DNA of 64,000 nucleotides from Lytechinus variegatus (lineage: Eukaryota > Echinodermata > Echinoidea > Temnopleuroida > Toxopneustidae), in NCBI RefSeq assembly GCF_018143015.1, contig NC_054743.1, positions 63,331,244 through 63,395,243 of the forward strand, given 5' to 3'. The notes under the pieces were generated by a model. The model searched no databases and was not told the DNA's origin. It worked only from the letters and a program-made list of their open reading frames with translations. A program made the position numbers and the translations under genes. How positions within the stretch are numbered: the first letter of the stretch is position 1; every line of letters begins with the position of its first letter. Below, in pieces: positions 25,110 to 36,500 of the stretch.

Positions 25110-28100
25110 CTGATCAGTATGAAAGAAAGTAACAAAGAAACACATTACCAACATGCAAGAGAAAGGTAAATGGATGGGAGCTGGGGTGTTAGTGATCAAA
25201 AACAAAAGTAACTGAAAAATCGTGATAAAAAGAGCTGAAATTGAAAGAGCTCCCATAATTTTGTAAATAAAATTAAGCAAGTAAATTATAAACATTATAA
25301 TCAGGACAAGGTGAGGGAGAAAGATGCATTTGACCATTGACAAACTTGAAAATGCATACCCATACATATATATAATACTTTAATAAATATCCAGCACTTA
25401 ACATAATAATATCACAGCATATAAGATGAAAACATAAATAGCCATCTCACCCTGAGAGCAAATATCTTCCAAGCCTTGTTGTCAGTCTTGGCAACGTGTT
25501 TGGGGTAGTTAGTGAAGTTGAACCTCCTCACTTCAACATTGCACATCTGTTCCATCTGAGGAGAAAGGTCAAAGGTCAATTAAAAGAAGCCCCAAATTAA
25601 ATAATGAACAACATGAAAAGTACATGTAGGTACGTATAGTAAAAGACCAAGTATGGGGTAGTTAGTGGAGTTGAACCATCGCGCAAAAGAATACTTTCGT
25701 TGGTACATATTACACTTATTAATCATACATTTCTCAAGGATATCAGTATCAAACCTGTGGTGGCATTCTGAAAATTGTCTTTTCTTTTCTATATTCATAT
25801 CCTATATCATACCTTAAATCGCAACTCTCCCTCATCAACTAAATAGAGGTGTCTCTTCCCCCCCCCCAAAAAAAAAAATCGCTCATTATTACTGGCCATT
25901 GTGAGCCATGATCATGGAAATTTCCCTCGTGCATCATAAGCATCAAGACTATCCTAAATTTATGGCACGTGATTCACGCTGTCCTGAGTTCATTGCCCTT
26001 TTACCTTACCTGCTTAACTATCTTCGGATGGACCCCTAGGTTGTAGACGATGATTTTCTTGACCGGCATATGAGCCTGAACAGACGCGATCAATCCAAGC
26101 CCAACGTATGCCTTCTTCTGACTAAATCCAGTCACCACGACAATGTGCTTATCAACTTCCTGTAAGAGAGTAAAAGAATGTATGGACAACAGGGCCTTGT
26201 CTTACAACGAGTTAAGTTTGATCAAATCAATCGTAACTATGGACGGCCAGCAACGTCAACTTCTATTATGCATGTTTGTTCAAAATATTTGCTAGTTATG
26301 ATGTGTATTCATGCATCCATTGTTTTTTTGAAAATTCACTGCGCTTCTCTTTGCATACAGAGGACATTGTGCAAGTTTTTTGTAGAAAAAAGTTAAGACA
26401 CTTGATGGATTTCCATAGTTACGATTGATCGGATCAATCGTAACTCTTTGTTAGATGGAGCCCAGACATGCACACAAATTATATTGCCTTTGATTGTGAT
26501 CATATTGTAATTACTCTTCAAAGCAGGGATGTCTGGAGTGAGAAGTAATGGTGGTAATTGCCAGTTAATACTGCACCAATAATTTTTCAGGAAAATGGGA
26601 AATAGTTGGAAATGGAGAGAAATACCACAAAATTGACTTCTTGAATACTTTCAGTTATTGCCCAGAGACCCGTTGAATAAAAGTTACCATTATGGCAACT
26701 TTGCCATCGAATGGTACCTTGCGTAGAATCCTTGATGCTGATTGGTTGTTGGTCAGCATTACCATGGTAGTCACCATTGGATGGCAAATTAACCATAATA
26801 TTAACTTTAATGCACTTGTTCACTGCTACCACCCTGCCTGTGGGGAATCTACAGGTAGGACTATGGTATGCCAATGTTGTACAGAGCACACACTTTAAAA
26901 AATCATTAAAATATCACTTTTGTGACCAAAATTACTAATTTCCATACAGTTGCAATTTATTTTTCATTAGTAACTTGGGAATAATTTTTGTATTCACCAG
27001 AGCGCTCAAAAACTTGAATTTGGGGCATATTTTTTGGTACGCCCTCTATTGGTGGAAAGTAATATGGCAAGAAAATTTTCATTTTTTGATCTCTATTTTT
27101 AATTAAGAAAAAAATAGTTTAAAGAATCAAATTTAAATAAGAGTCAAGTTGTATGAATAATAGGTGTAATGGAGACTGTCAGTGTAAAAAAATCAAGCAT
27201 TTGCCCCAAAGAAAAAGAGAAAATAAGCCAAACATTGCCACCCTTATTTTGCCACACATGGAGATATAAGTGAGAACAAGGTTATATCATAACCTTGTTC
27301 ATTGAATAAGTGCTTTAATGCAAAGGGGCCCTGGTGTTTCTAAACTTCCCACCATTAAAAATAAGAACTGGTAACAATCTCAAAATGACTTTTTACATAA
27401 TCTAATATAATGACCACCCAAGTGTCTATTGGTATGAATAAAAAATATGTGCCAAAGAATTCTGGAAGAAATTGTGCAATTGCTGAGAAATAAGCAAAAT
27501 AAGCGCGGATTCGGTCACTTCCGTTGGGTCTTTATTCCAGCAATAATAATACACTGTCCCACGTGTGCCTATCTGTGTTGGTGATCTTCAGTGCGAACAT
27601 TTTCAGCATAGATTTCAAGATTTCACAAAGTTCAGTTTATGTAACTGTACCAGATCTAGATCCTCAATGATATACTGACAATTAAGCCTGGTTTTACAGA
27701 CTTTTCATGAAATCAGTGTTTACTGCAACTACTGGCATTTCTCTTCAAGTGTTTTTCCCAATATATCCTACATGGGCGCGGAAGCTCCCAACCCTGGTTA
27801 CTGAATGAAGTTGTCACTGTCCCCAGTGTACACAGTTTGGAGCTGGTTTAGATGCAACGGGACGCATACACAAACATGAAAGATCTTGTTGGAGAAAACT
27901 GTCTGACAAGTCCTGGGGACTTTCATCAACATTTCCTCATCCGACAAGTTGTCAGATCCGACAACTTTCCTTGATTTTCATTGGCTGAGAAGCACTATAG
28001 AGTACCGAAGTGTGACGTCAGTTGCCATGGTGTCATGGCGGGCTGGTTCTAAACAAATTCGCAGCTGACGATCCTCTGTACACATTTGTATTACTTTGAC

Positions 28101-30545
28101 TCGTCTGAAAGAATAGGTTGCAAGCGATCAAATTCCGATACCAACCATTTTATCCAATGAGAAACGCGTGCTTTCATTCGCAGGTTCATTTGTTTAGAAC
28201 CAGGCCACCATGACACCATGGCAACTGACGTCATCGCTTAGTTACTCTATTACTATGGCCATTATTGGATAAAAAGGACTTGTTTGATAAAACATTCAAC
28301 AAGTCACTTCATGAGACACTTCCCTGTTTTCTCCAACAGTTTCTATAGTAACAATGCTTCTCAGCCAATCAAATCAAGGAAAGATGTCAGATAACTTGTT
28401 TGGATGATAAACGTTGATGAAACATTCCCTAGTAGGCATACGCTGATCAAGTCCAGAGCCACCCCCTATTTACCATCATAGGGCCTAGTCTCCGCTCAGT
28501 GCCACACCCCATCCTTCACAACCAGGGGGCTACATGTACTTACTTGCCAAGCCGGCATCTCAACGCTGATATCAATAGGTTCCCTGCTGACGCTGGCCTC
28601 GTTTGAGATTGGGTAATTGTAGTGGACGATCCTATTTGGATCCCTTGTAACTTGCTGGAGGAGAAGACGTTCACGTCGTGACAGTTCTCCAGGTATCTCA
28701 TTATCCATGGCAACTGATCATGGAAGTATTAGAGACAAAAATTAGGAATGGAGTGTTTTCACATGACTAAATATATAAAAATAACAATACTTGGTTGTTT
28801 TATACTGCACACATCAAAATAAATTGTCCCTAGACTCCCTCCATGGATTAAACAAAGAAAATTACTGGTATATCAAGGTACAAATATATTGTAAAGTATG
28901 AAGAAAGGAAATACAAATGAAGAAGGTCACTAAGGCTGTATTATGAAGTCAGTTTGACTAAATCTGTCTTAACTTTACAGGATGCTAAAAATTTCGAAAT
29001 TGCATTTACAATTTATGTATCCTATGTTTACTTGGCTCTTTCCTCATATTTAATGATGAACTATTCCAGCTGTTATTTCCAATCAGTTACGAATGGACGC
29101 GTACAAAGCGCTGGCAAACTGAACTTGCACTGTAAGAGATATCCGACACGATTGGCTATCCATAATTATACCATAACTTTAGACCAGAGTTTATATTTAT
29201 ACAAGCGGCAGGCCCGAGTGTACAAATTATGTACTTAAGCACATTTATTTTCAGTTGGTATATTTCTCAGTATAATCTTAACTCTTCATGCGTTACGTTC
29301 GCATTATTGCACATCCGTAGGCGTGTTTCGTTCGCATTTTTGCACAACCACACATTTCCCATAGACGTCCCCTGTCCCATTGTTTTTCGAACAATTGCAT
29401 GCCCCGGAGCGTGCCTAGCTACAATGTATAGCCTGGCGTTTTTGTATACCGTACATGTGTACCAATCGATCGATCGCGCGTGCGACATTAGTTTAGCGTT
29501 TGACAGATTATCGCAGTTTACAAATTACAGAATCTTTGAGTTTTCCCCAAAAATCAATACATCCTGATCACAGCCAGGAAGTTCATTGAAAAAGGAGAGG
29601 ATAAAATCAATAAAACCCTCCTCACAAACAATACCATGGCCAGGTTTATTGTTAGGAGTCTGTGACTCATGGCATGAATGTGAATGAGACCCTAAAATAA
29701 TGCAACACACAGGGGGTTTACAGGTGAACGCATGAAGAGTTAAACCACACGAACTACGGTACACCTATTTGGTCTACTTTCAAGTTGGTCAATGATCATT
29801 TCATGAACACTACACTTCATCAAATAGCCACAAAGTCTAATTCTCATTTGGTCTTATTCACTGCCACACGACAATAACCGGTGTAATAAGACTAAATTGG
29901 GCGTTTAGGTAATCAATAGTTATAAAGGGAAGGGGGGCATTTTCACAATGGGATATTTTTTAACCGTAATTCAGTTTTAGTTTGAAATTTTATCTTATGT
30001 AATAAATATCTGTTTTCTTTCTTTCTTTTATTTTAGGGCTGGGTGGGATGATTGTCTTTGCAATTTCTTTCTTATAATGTATTCAATCAAGTATTATGTA
30101 ATTTACAATGTATATTTTTTGTAATTACATATATTTGTATATGCATTTACATCGCAAAGGACCCCATGGAAGAACATTGGTATTCTGTTAATACCACTGA
30201 AATGGGTCATATTTTGTTTTATATGGAAATAAATATAAACAAACAAACCTAGGCGGTCTATTCCTAATTTGTCCTCTAAAGACTAGTTGAATAGTAGACA
30301 AAATAAGTATAGACTAACTGGAAATTAGACAAAATGGTAAATGGGCTGACTCACAATTAGACCAAATCAGTAAAGACAAACTGGTTGCAGACGAACTAGA
30401 ATTTGAGGCCAGACAGAAAAAGGACACCTAGAACCATTTTAACCCTCAGATAAACTGTTAACTCACCATGATAATGATACAGCAGTGTAATTCCAAGCAG
30501 AGTCAGCAAGACCAGTAGCAAAACACATTTTGGTTTCAGCCTCAT
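24528..30545 (-). CDS. DUF1647-like type II membrane protein (glycosyltransferase-like), five coding exons
   Basis: Exons 30545-30467, 28713-28544, 26159-26010, 25555-25451 and 25109-24528 join with GT-AG introns and agreeing phases to give 361 residues ending in TGA. A short cytoplasmic head (MRLKPK) and one hydrophobic segment at about residues 7-23 mark a type II signal anchor, so the rest should face the ER/Golgi lumen. Four NxS/T sites (NFT, NLS, NGT, NDT) fit this. Conserved-looking blocks are HIVVVTGFSQKK, VKKIIVYNLGV, EVRRFNFTNYPKH, NKAWK, EVLKEYGGFFYASPQVRF and YDMSAVSLLLYRHY, a pattern I associate with DUF1647 (Pfam PF07801), known from nematodes and expanded in some marine invertebrates. 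The enzymatic role is inferred from architecture only. Where relatives often have an acidic residue after the YGG block, this copy reads YASPQVRF. Confidence 0.85.
25451..25555 (-). CDS. DUF1647-like gene, coding exon 4
   Basis: 35 codons, phase 0 at both ends. It encodes MEQMCNVEVRRFNFTNYPKH and AKTDNKAWKIFALR. It contains an N-glycosylation sequon NFT. Confidence 0.88.
26010..26159 (-). CDS. DUF1647-like gene, coding exon 3
   Basis: Exactly 50 codons, phase 0 at both ends. It encodes HIVVVTGFSQKKAYVGLGLI and VKKIIVYNLGVHP, resembling the first beta-alpha units of a GT-A-like fold. Confidence 0.88.
26198..26457. repeat. Foldback repeat next to a DUF1647-like exon
   Basis: Left ATCAAATCAATCGTAACTATGG and right CCATAGTTACGATTGATCGG are inverted; each arm also carries its own TGATC palindrome. 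It starts about 40 bp from exon 26010-26159. Confidence 0.7.
26813..27312. mobile_element. hAT-like MITE, copy 2, with 8-bp TSD
   Basis: 500 bp, nearly identical to 20237-20735 and in the same orientation, flanked by a different perfect 8-bp repeat CTTTAATG (26805-26812 and 27313-27320). Two copies with different TSDs define the element ends exactly. Confidence 0.9.
27355..27747. mobile_element. TTAA-bounded MITE, copy 2 (inverted)
   Basis: Shares TTCACAAAGTTCAGTT, TGTAACTGTACCAGATCTAG and GTGTTTACTGCAACTACTGG with the reverse complement of 31014-31410. Lies in an intron of the DUF1647-like gene. Confidence 0.75.
27899..28440. mobile_element. Foldback element interrupted by a second one
   Basis: Outer arms share CAACATTTCCTCATCCGACA-like sequence with the inverse near 28390-28425, and TTGATTTTCATTGGCTGAGAA inverted near 28355-28375. 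A second palindrome (28014-28233) sits inside. A related single element is at 50098-50235. Confidence 0.65.
28014..28233. mobile_element. Nested 220-bp palindromic element with CRE-like ends
   Basis: Arms of about 43 bp start TGACGTCAGTTGCCATGG and end CCATGGCAACTGACGTCA, reading through to TAGAACCAGGCC on the inside. Each end thus carries TGACGTCA, the cAMP-response-element consensus. Confidence 0.75.
28544..28713 (-). CDS. DUF1647-like gene, coding exon 2 (stem region)
   Basis: Acceptor ATCAG, donor GTAAGT. It encodes VAMDNEIPGELSRRERLLLQ and a polar stretch ending MPAWQ, likely the lumenal stem. The in-frame ATG inside it is a possible alternative start that would lose the anchor. Confidence 0.8.
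29282..29739. mobile_element. piggyBac-like MITE, copy 1, flanked by TTAA
   Basis: 458 bp between TTAA (29278-29281) and TTAA (29740-29743). TIR CTCTTCATGCGTT / AACGCATGAAGAG is perfect over 13 bp. The TTAA target is the piggyBac hallmark. No transposase ORF; the small ORFs inside are not conserved-looking. Confidence 0.85.
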
Positions 30546-30551
30546 GATGTC
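30467..30551 (-). CDS. DUF1647-like gene, first coding exon (signal anchor)
   Basis: ATG at 30545-30543, preceded by an acceptor TTTTCAG at about 30558-30552, so a noncoding 5' exon probably lies further right. The exon encodes MRLKPKCVLLLVLLTLLGIT and more hydrophobic residues; donor GTGAGT. Bases 30546-30551 are 5' UTR. Confidence 0.8.
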
Positions 30552-31013
30552 CTGAAAATATAAAGGGATAACATGAAACGAATCTGCTAATAAGAAATTA
30601 CAAAATTCTAACCCCATGAAATCAAGCCCTAAATACACAAGGACATCACCCAGAATTTGTCAGTGTCGTTGGCCTAAAATACAAATGGTTTGTTCAAAAT
30701 TTAAAAAAAAATTGTTCTTTCATTTTTTCACAACTTCTTGGGAAACCAGCAAGAAATGAAGAAACTTGATTTATTTTCTTCTTTTTTTTGTGGGGGGTTG
30801 ATTATTTCTCGCTCACAAAATGACCCATCTTGTAGTACTCAGCCATCACTGAAAGTTAACAATGGACTGCACATGGAGTTTACCACCACGGAAAATAGCA
30901 GGCTGCCATCCCAACCAGCATGGTCGCTTTCTGATAAGAGGAGGTCTGCATCATTGCCACAATTCGAAAATAATTAAAAACTGAAGGTTTAACGAGGTTT
31001 GAATTAAAAGGGG

Positions 31014-31410
31014 TTAAAGAGAAATTCCAGTAGTTGCAGTAAACACTGATTTCATGAGAAAGTCTGTAAAACAAGGCTTGTCAGTATATCATCGAGGATC
31101 TAGATATGGTACAGTTACATTAACTGAACTTTGTGAAATCTTGAAATCTACGCTGAAAAATGTTCACATCGAAGATCCCCAACACAGATAAGCGCACGTG
31201 GGGCAATGTATAATTATTGCTTAGAGCGTCGGGCCCAACGCTCTACCCGAATCCTGTGCTTATTTGCTGATTTCTCAGCAATTACACAATTTTTTCCAGA
31301 ATCCTTTGGCACATGCGTTTTATTTATACAAAGACACTTTGGTGGTCATTTCATTGGATTCTGTACGAACTCATTTTGATATCGTTACCAAAACTAGCAT
31401 TTACCTTTAA
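31014..31410. mobile_element. TTAA-bounded MITE, copy 1
   Basis: Starts TTAAAGAGAAATTCCAGTAG and ends CTAGCATTTACCTTTAA. It matches 27355-27747 in inverted orientation. Just right of the DUF1647-like gene. Confidence 0.72.
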
Positions 31411-32021
31411 CACTAAACAGCCTACCAACATCATGTAGGCCTACATACATTTACAATAAGTTTTGATGTAAATGGATTAAGAGCATTGCACCCTTGTAAT
31501 GTTTTAAAAGATGTACCGGTACCCAACTAGAAATGCATGACATTTTTCTTTTGTATTTTAGAATACTTCTTTTTTGCAGTTTTGAAAATAAGGTATATCT
31601 TTATTGAATCAAAATATGGTGCAAAATTTCACAAAAATAAGGGGAAAGATAAGAAATAATAAAGATAATTTCATATCAAATACATTCAGTTAACATCCTT
31701 CCAGAAAATTTTCTGGCATATATTTCAGAAAGGTGGTATGCTATTTAATATAAATTTATCTCAATCATTTCTTCCTTTTTCCCCCCTTCAAGAATCAAAA
31801 TTTAGGAGTAATCAAGGAGGATGCAAAAATACACCCTTTCTCCATCTAGATGCTGTAGTGAAGCAGTGGTTGTTTGCTCCACCATTACAAGCCAAATAAA
31901 GGCAATAATGGCCGTCATCCTTATTCACGTCTGTGTAAAGTCTAGAGGACAAAAAAAATCAGAAAATATTTTATGATGGGGGGACCTAAAGCTACGCACT
32001 TTGTTTTCAAATGATAATAAT
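31411..32021. other. Spacer left of the Gypsy element
   Basis: No gene or LTR-like sequence matching 39731-40354. Confidence 0.5.
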
Positions 32022-32473
32022 GTAACAGTAATGTAACAGTAATGTAACAGATAATAATGTAACATCGAAATGGCTAGATTTTGTAATATTTTTGCTACAT
32101 CCTTGTTTTGATGTTGGCTGAGTTGGTCGCCCTACTTCATCTGGTGTCTTCCTCTCATATGTCCTGACATGCCAGCTATTGGAGTTTAGATATAAGAGTT
32201 CTAACTCTTGTTGTAAATCTCCCTCCTTCAGATGTAGTTTAACTGATATAGATCTCTTTGCATCCAAACAATCTGGTGGTATATCTTCCTCCTTCATATT
32301 GGTGCTCAGATCTTGACATTAGCTTTGTATCCAAGCACTGAAGATCTATATTTCATTTATTTTTCTCTACTTGAGACTAGTATTTACTAGAGAAGAAAAG
32401 TAAATCTCCCTCCTTCATAATTATACGAATACCTCAAACCTATTCGCCTATTTCATCCTTCGTCGACATAGTC
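32022..32473 (+). other. 5' leader region of the Gypsy element
   Basis: It starts with three TGTAACAG units, two of them spaced by TAA, and continues as ordinary-looking leader to the gag ATG. The words CTCCCTCCTTC or CCTCCTTC recur four times here and several more times inside pol. No sequence like the proposed 3' LTR (39742-40354) is present. Confidence 0.45.
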
Positions 32474-33544
32474 ATGTTTCGAATTGAATTGCCAGAGTTC
32501 TTCTCTGGTGAAGATGGAAAAGACTTTAGACAATGGGTTAGGAGATTGGAGGTAGTTGCAGCGGCTGACTCATCAGTGGCCGACAAGCTTCAATTTGTCC
32601 TTCCCTCCAAATTGACAGGACCTGCTTTCTCTGTATGGGAAAGTCTTCCTCCAAGTGAACAGGCCGACTTTAAACAGGCAAAAGAGAGACTATCCGCTAT
32701 TTTTGGTCGGTCTGATTTTATTACTACATTCCAGTCATGTATTACAGCTCGAGTGAGGCAGCCGGGAGAGCAGATCCCTGTGTACGCAGCTGCCATTGCA
32801 TCATTGGTCGAGGAAGCTTTTCCTTCTTATGGTGATAATGCCAAGGAAGGGGAGAGGTTCCGAAGATTTGTCGCTGGCCTGAGCAATGTTTTGCAAGTGA
32901 AAATCCACGAAATGGGAGCAAAGACTTTCCAAGAGGCTGTCGAGTTGGCTAATAGAATTGAGAGAGCTCATATTTTCGGCAGACAGACCGAAACCCCCAG
33001 TGCAGCTGTCTCTCCATCCGAGGAAACTTCTGATCACCCTTCTCTTCAGAAAGTTTTAGATCGTCTTGAAGATCTTGAGAAGAAATTTTCTTCACTGACA
33101 CTTCGCCCTACATCTCGTACCCGAAGTAGAGATGAATCGCCTCGTTCTCATTTCAAAGAGGACAGACGTCGCGCATCCAGTCCTAGTCCAAGGCGGTATC
33201 CTGATTTCCGACGGGAAAGAGAGACAAGCCCCGTTCATCGTGGCTATGACTCCCCAGATTACGAGTATCATAGTCGAGAAAGAGCAGCAAGCCCCCTCCA
33301 TCGTAGTTATGCTGATAGATTTCGCGGACGATCGCCGAGTCCCCGTCGTCGGAACAACAATGATAATTGGCGACGTTCACCGAGTCCTAGTGACAGACGA
33401 GACAGAGGAAGAAGCCCCCTCCGTCGTGATAGATACTATGATGACTATCGCCGACCTGAACGTCATGGTAATGTGGATACATCCTTTCGTCCTCATTCTC
33501 CAAGGAGAGTACATTTCTCTGATAGGCAGGGAAACGACCGTTAG
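32474..33544 (+). CDS. gag: Gypsy Gag with an RS-rich tail and no zinc knuckle
   Basis: 356 residues. The N-terminal half (about 1-175) looks like a retrotransposon capsid domain: FRQWVRRLEVVAAADSS, LQFVLPSKLTGPAFSVW, ISSLVEEAF-like helices and FVAGL. The C-terminal part (about 205-356) is arginine/serine-rich with many SPSP, RRRS and RDRGRSP motifs, resembling splicing-factor RS domains. I find no CCHC zinc knuckle in Gag or at the start of Pol, so the basic tail may bind RNA instead. The UAG at 33542-33544 closes the frame within a frameshift signal that leads to Pol. Confidence 0.93.
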   Translation: MFRIELPEFFSGEDGKDFRQWVRRLEVVAAADSSVADKLQFVLPSKLTGPAFSVWESLPPSEQADFKQAKERLSAIFGRSDFITTFQSCITARVRQPGEQIPVYAAAIASLVEEAFPSYGDNAKEGERFRRFVAGLSNVLQVKIHEMGAKTFQEAVELANRIERAHIFGRQTETPSAAVSPSEETSDHPSLQKVLDRLEDLEKKFSSLTLRPTSRTRSRDESPRSHFKEDRRRASSPSPRRYPDFRRERETSPVHRGYDSPDYEYHSRERAASPLHRSYADRFRGRSPSPRRRNNNDNWRRSPSPSDRRDRGRSPLRRDRYYDDYRRPERHGNVDTSFRPHSPRRVHFSDRQGNDR

Positions 33545-36500
33545 TTGATGTTGTGGGCCAGCCATCAACTACCTCACCAACGGCCCCACCTATTGCTAAA
33601 TCAAGTCTGCCCAGCTCAGTTTCTCCCTACATCCCTATCATTGTTGAATGCAAGTACATAATGGCTTATCTGGATTGTGGCTCTTATATTTCCCTTATTA
33701 GTAATGAACTTTGGTCCAGCATACCTAATAATTACAAGGGGCAAATGCAGCCAATATTTTGTCATGCTACTTCAGTAACCAGACAGAACCTTGATGTTAT
33801 CGGAATAGTTACGCTCACCCTTCATCTTGGAGATAGAAGCATCCAACAACAATTCCACTGTGCGAGAGATATCAGTCACCCTCTCATCTTGGGTTGGGAT
33901 TTTTTTTCTCAACATCAAGCTTCGATCTCGGCACAGACATCTACATTTGAGATGCCGGGAATGTCAATTCCTCTGGCGGGCAAGAGACAAACCACCCCTC
34001 TTCGATGTAATGCCTTACTCGTTGACTCAGTATCCATCCCATCGATGTCTGAGATGAATGTTCAAGCCAGACTACAGTCTCAACATGGCGTCACTCCCGA
34101 TGGTTATGACGGACTATTCGAGCCTCAGATGAGAGAACACCTTTCTTCTGCTGCTGCAAGGTCCTTATGCACAGCTCAGAATGGTCTTATCACAGTCTGT
34201 CTTATTAATCCAACAGATGATGATATTCAACTTCCGGCAGATTCACATCTTGGTCAGTTTTATTCGGCGACTGGTCAGGATGATGAAGAGTACAAGATAA
34301 TTGAACCGGTAGTGGCTTCAACGCAGAGCATTTCTTATAAGATCACTGATCTTCTCCCTTCTTCCGGTCTCTCAGACGAACAATATCGCCGAGCTGAACA
34401 AGTCCTTTCAGATTACTCTGAAGTGTTTAGCAACTCTGCAAGTGATATTGGTCACACTCACTTAGCTAATCACCGCATACTCACAAGTTCTGAAGCCCCT
34501 ATAAAGCAACGGGCATACAGAACATCGCCTGCTGCCAAAGTTGAGATCCAACGTCAAGTTGATGACTTACTTGAGCGTAACATCATCGAAGAGAGCCATA
34601 GTCCTTGGTCCAGTCCCATTGTACTCGTACGAAAGAAAGATAACTCTTTCCGTTTCTGCATCGACTATCGCAAACTCAATGCGATAACGATACGAGACTC
34701 TCATCCTATCCCAAGGCAAGATGACACGTTAGACGCTTTGAATTCCTCATCCTTCTTCAGTGTAATGGATCTCTCAAGTGGTTATTGGCAAGTTCCCCTT
34801 CACCCTGACGACAAAGAGAAAACAGCTTTTACGACAGGAACCAGCCTTTATCACTTTAATGTGATGCCCTTCGGACTTGTCAATGCCCCTATGACTTTCC
34901 AGAGGTTGATGGAAGTAGCTCTGCATGGCCTACATTGGACAAAGTGTCTGGTTTATCTCGATGATTGTATCGTAATAGGTAAAGACTTCGATGACCATCT
35001 CAACAACGTAGCTGAAGTTCTCGAACGTTTCCGGCTCGCTGGATTGAAACTCAAGCCAAGTAAATGTCAGTTCTTCAGAAAAGAAGTCACCTACCTTGGA
35101 CACTGCATCAATACGAAAGGGATCCAACCCGATCCTTCCAACACAGCGAAAGTCCAAGAATGGCCTTCTCCTAAAACAGTCACACAAGTGAGATCTTTCT
35201 TAGGATTGGCATCGTATTACAGACGGTTCATTCCCAAGTTCTCACAGATCGCCTCTCCCCTCCATCATCTTACACAGAAGAACACTCCCTTCATCTGGTC
35301 AGAAGCATGTGAGGAAGCCTTTCAACATCTCAAGATGGCCCTCATCAGTCCTCCTCTTCTTGCTTACCCAGACTTTGACAAGGAGTTCAGATTAGCGACA
35401 GACGCTTCGAATGATGCTGTCGGAGCAGTCTTATCTCAAGTACATAACAATAGAGAACAAGTGATTGCATACTTTAGTGCCACCCTCTCTAAGACGCAGC
35501 GAAGATGGTCGACATTTGATCGCGAATTATGGGCGATCGTTTCCTCCATCCGACATTTTCGCCACTTCCTTAGAGGACAGCATTTCACTGTGGTTACTGA
35601 CCACCAACCCTTGCTGAGTTATGAGAAACTACCCATCCAAGATGATACGACAGGTAGAAGAGCTCGATGGATGGTAGAACTCCACTCTTACTCCTTTTCT
35701 ATCATTCATCGACGAGGCAGATCACACACTAATGCAGACGCAATGTCTCGTCACCCTTCGACTTCAAACACTGATACGCACCTCCCTCCTTCGAAGTCTC
35801 ATGTGTGTGCCATGAACAATAGCAAGACTACTTGTTCAGTAGGTACACAAACAGATGCACCAAGAGAGAAGCCCGTAGTAAATAGGCCTTACCTTCCTCC
35901 TTCGTTGCCTGAATCACCTGACTATCCAGAGTCAAATAGCAAACAATGTCTTCCTACGTCAGAAACATCCTCAAAATCAGACGATGATGCTCGTCTTCCT
36001 CCTTCATCGTCAGAGATTCTTAATGGCCTACGACTCAAAATCTTTCGTCATCAGCAGTTAGACAAAGATGTACAAGTTGTCAAACACATGGTGATTGAAA
36101 AAGTAAAACTTGGTCCTAGAGAAATACGCCGTTATTCACCAAGAATGAGACGTTTCCTATGGCAATTGAATCGTTTCAAGGTAGAGGATGGCATCCTTTA
36201 TCGCACAAAGAGAGACCTGAAAAAGTCAACTATCCTCTATCAAGCTGTTATCCCACAGAGTTTGGTGCCTGAAGTTCTCAAACTACTCCATAGTCATCCT
36301 ACTTCTGGACACTTTAGTACAGAGAGAACACTGTCTCGAGCCGAAAATGATATGTACTGGCCTTACATGCACCGAGATATAGTAGACCACTGTGAGACTT
36401 GCATGGCATGTGAGTCGTTCAGAAACCCAACTCCCTCTCATCAAGCACCACTACAAAGTGTTACGACAAGCTACCCATTCCAGACGGTTTATGCTGATAT

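Noticed and set aside
29229-29567. 112-codon ORF, also found at 60221-60547
   Set aside because: Shared because both lie on the same piggyBac-like MITE; no transposase motif, and the opposite strand is equally open.
32007-32297. 96-codon minus-strand ORF at the left end of the Gypsy element
   Set aside because: Antisense to the element leader, no recognised motif; its C-terminal part is just the TGTAACAG repeats.
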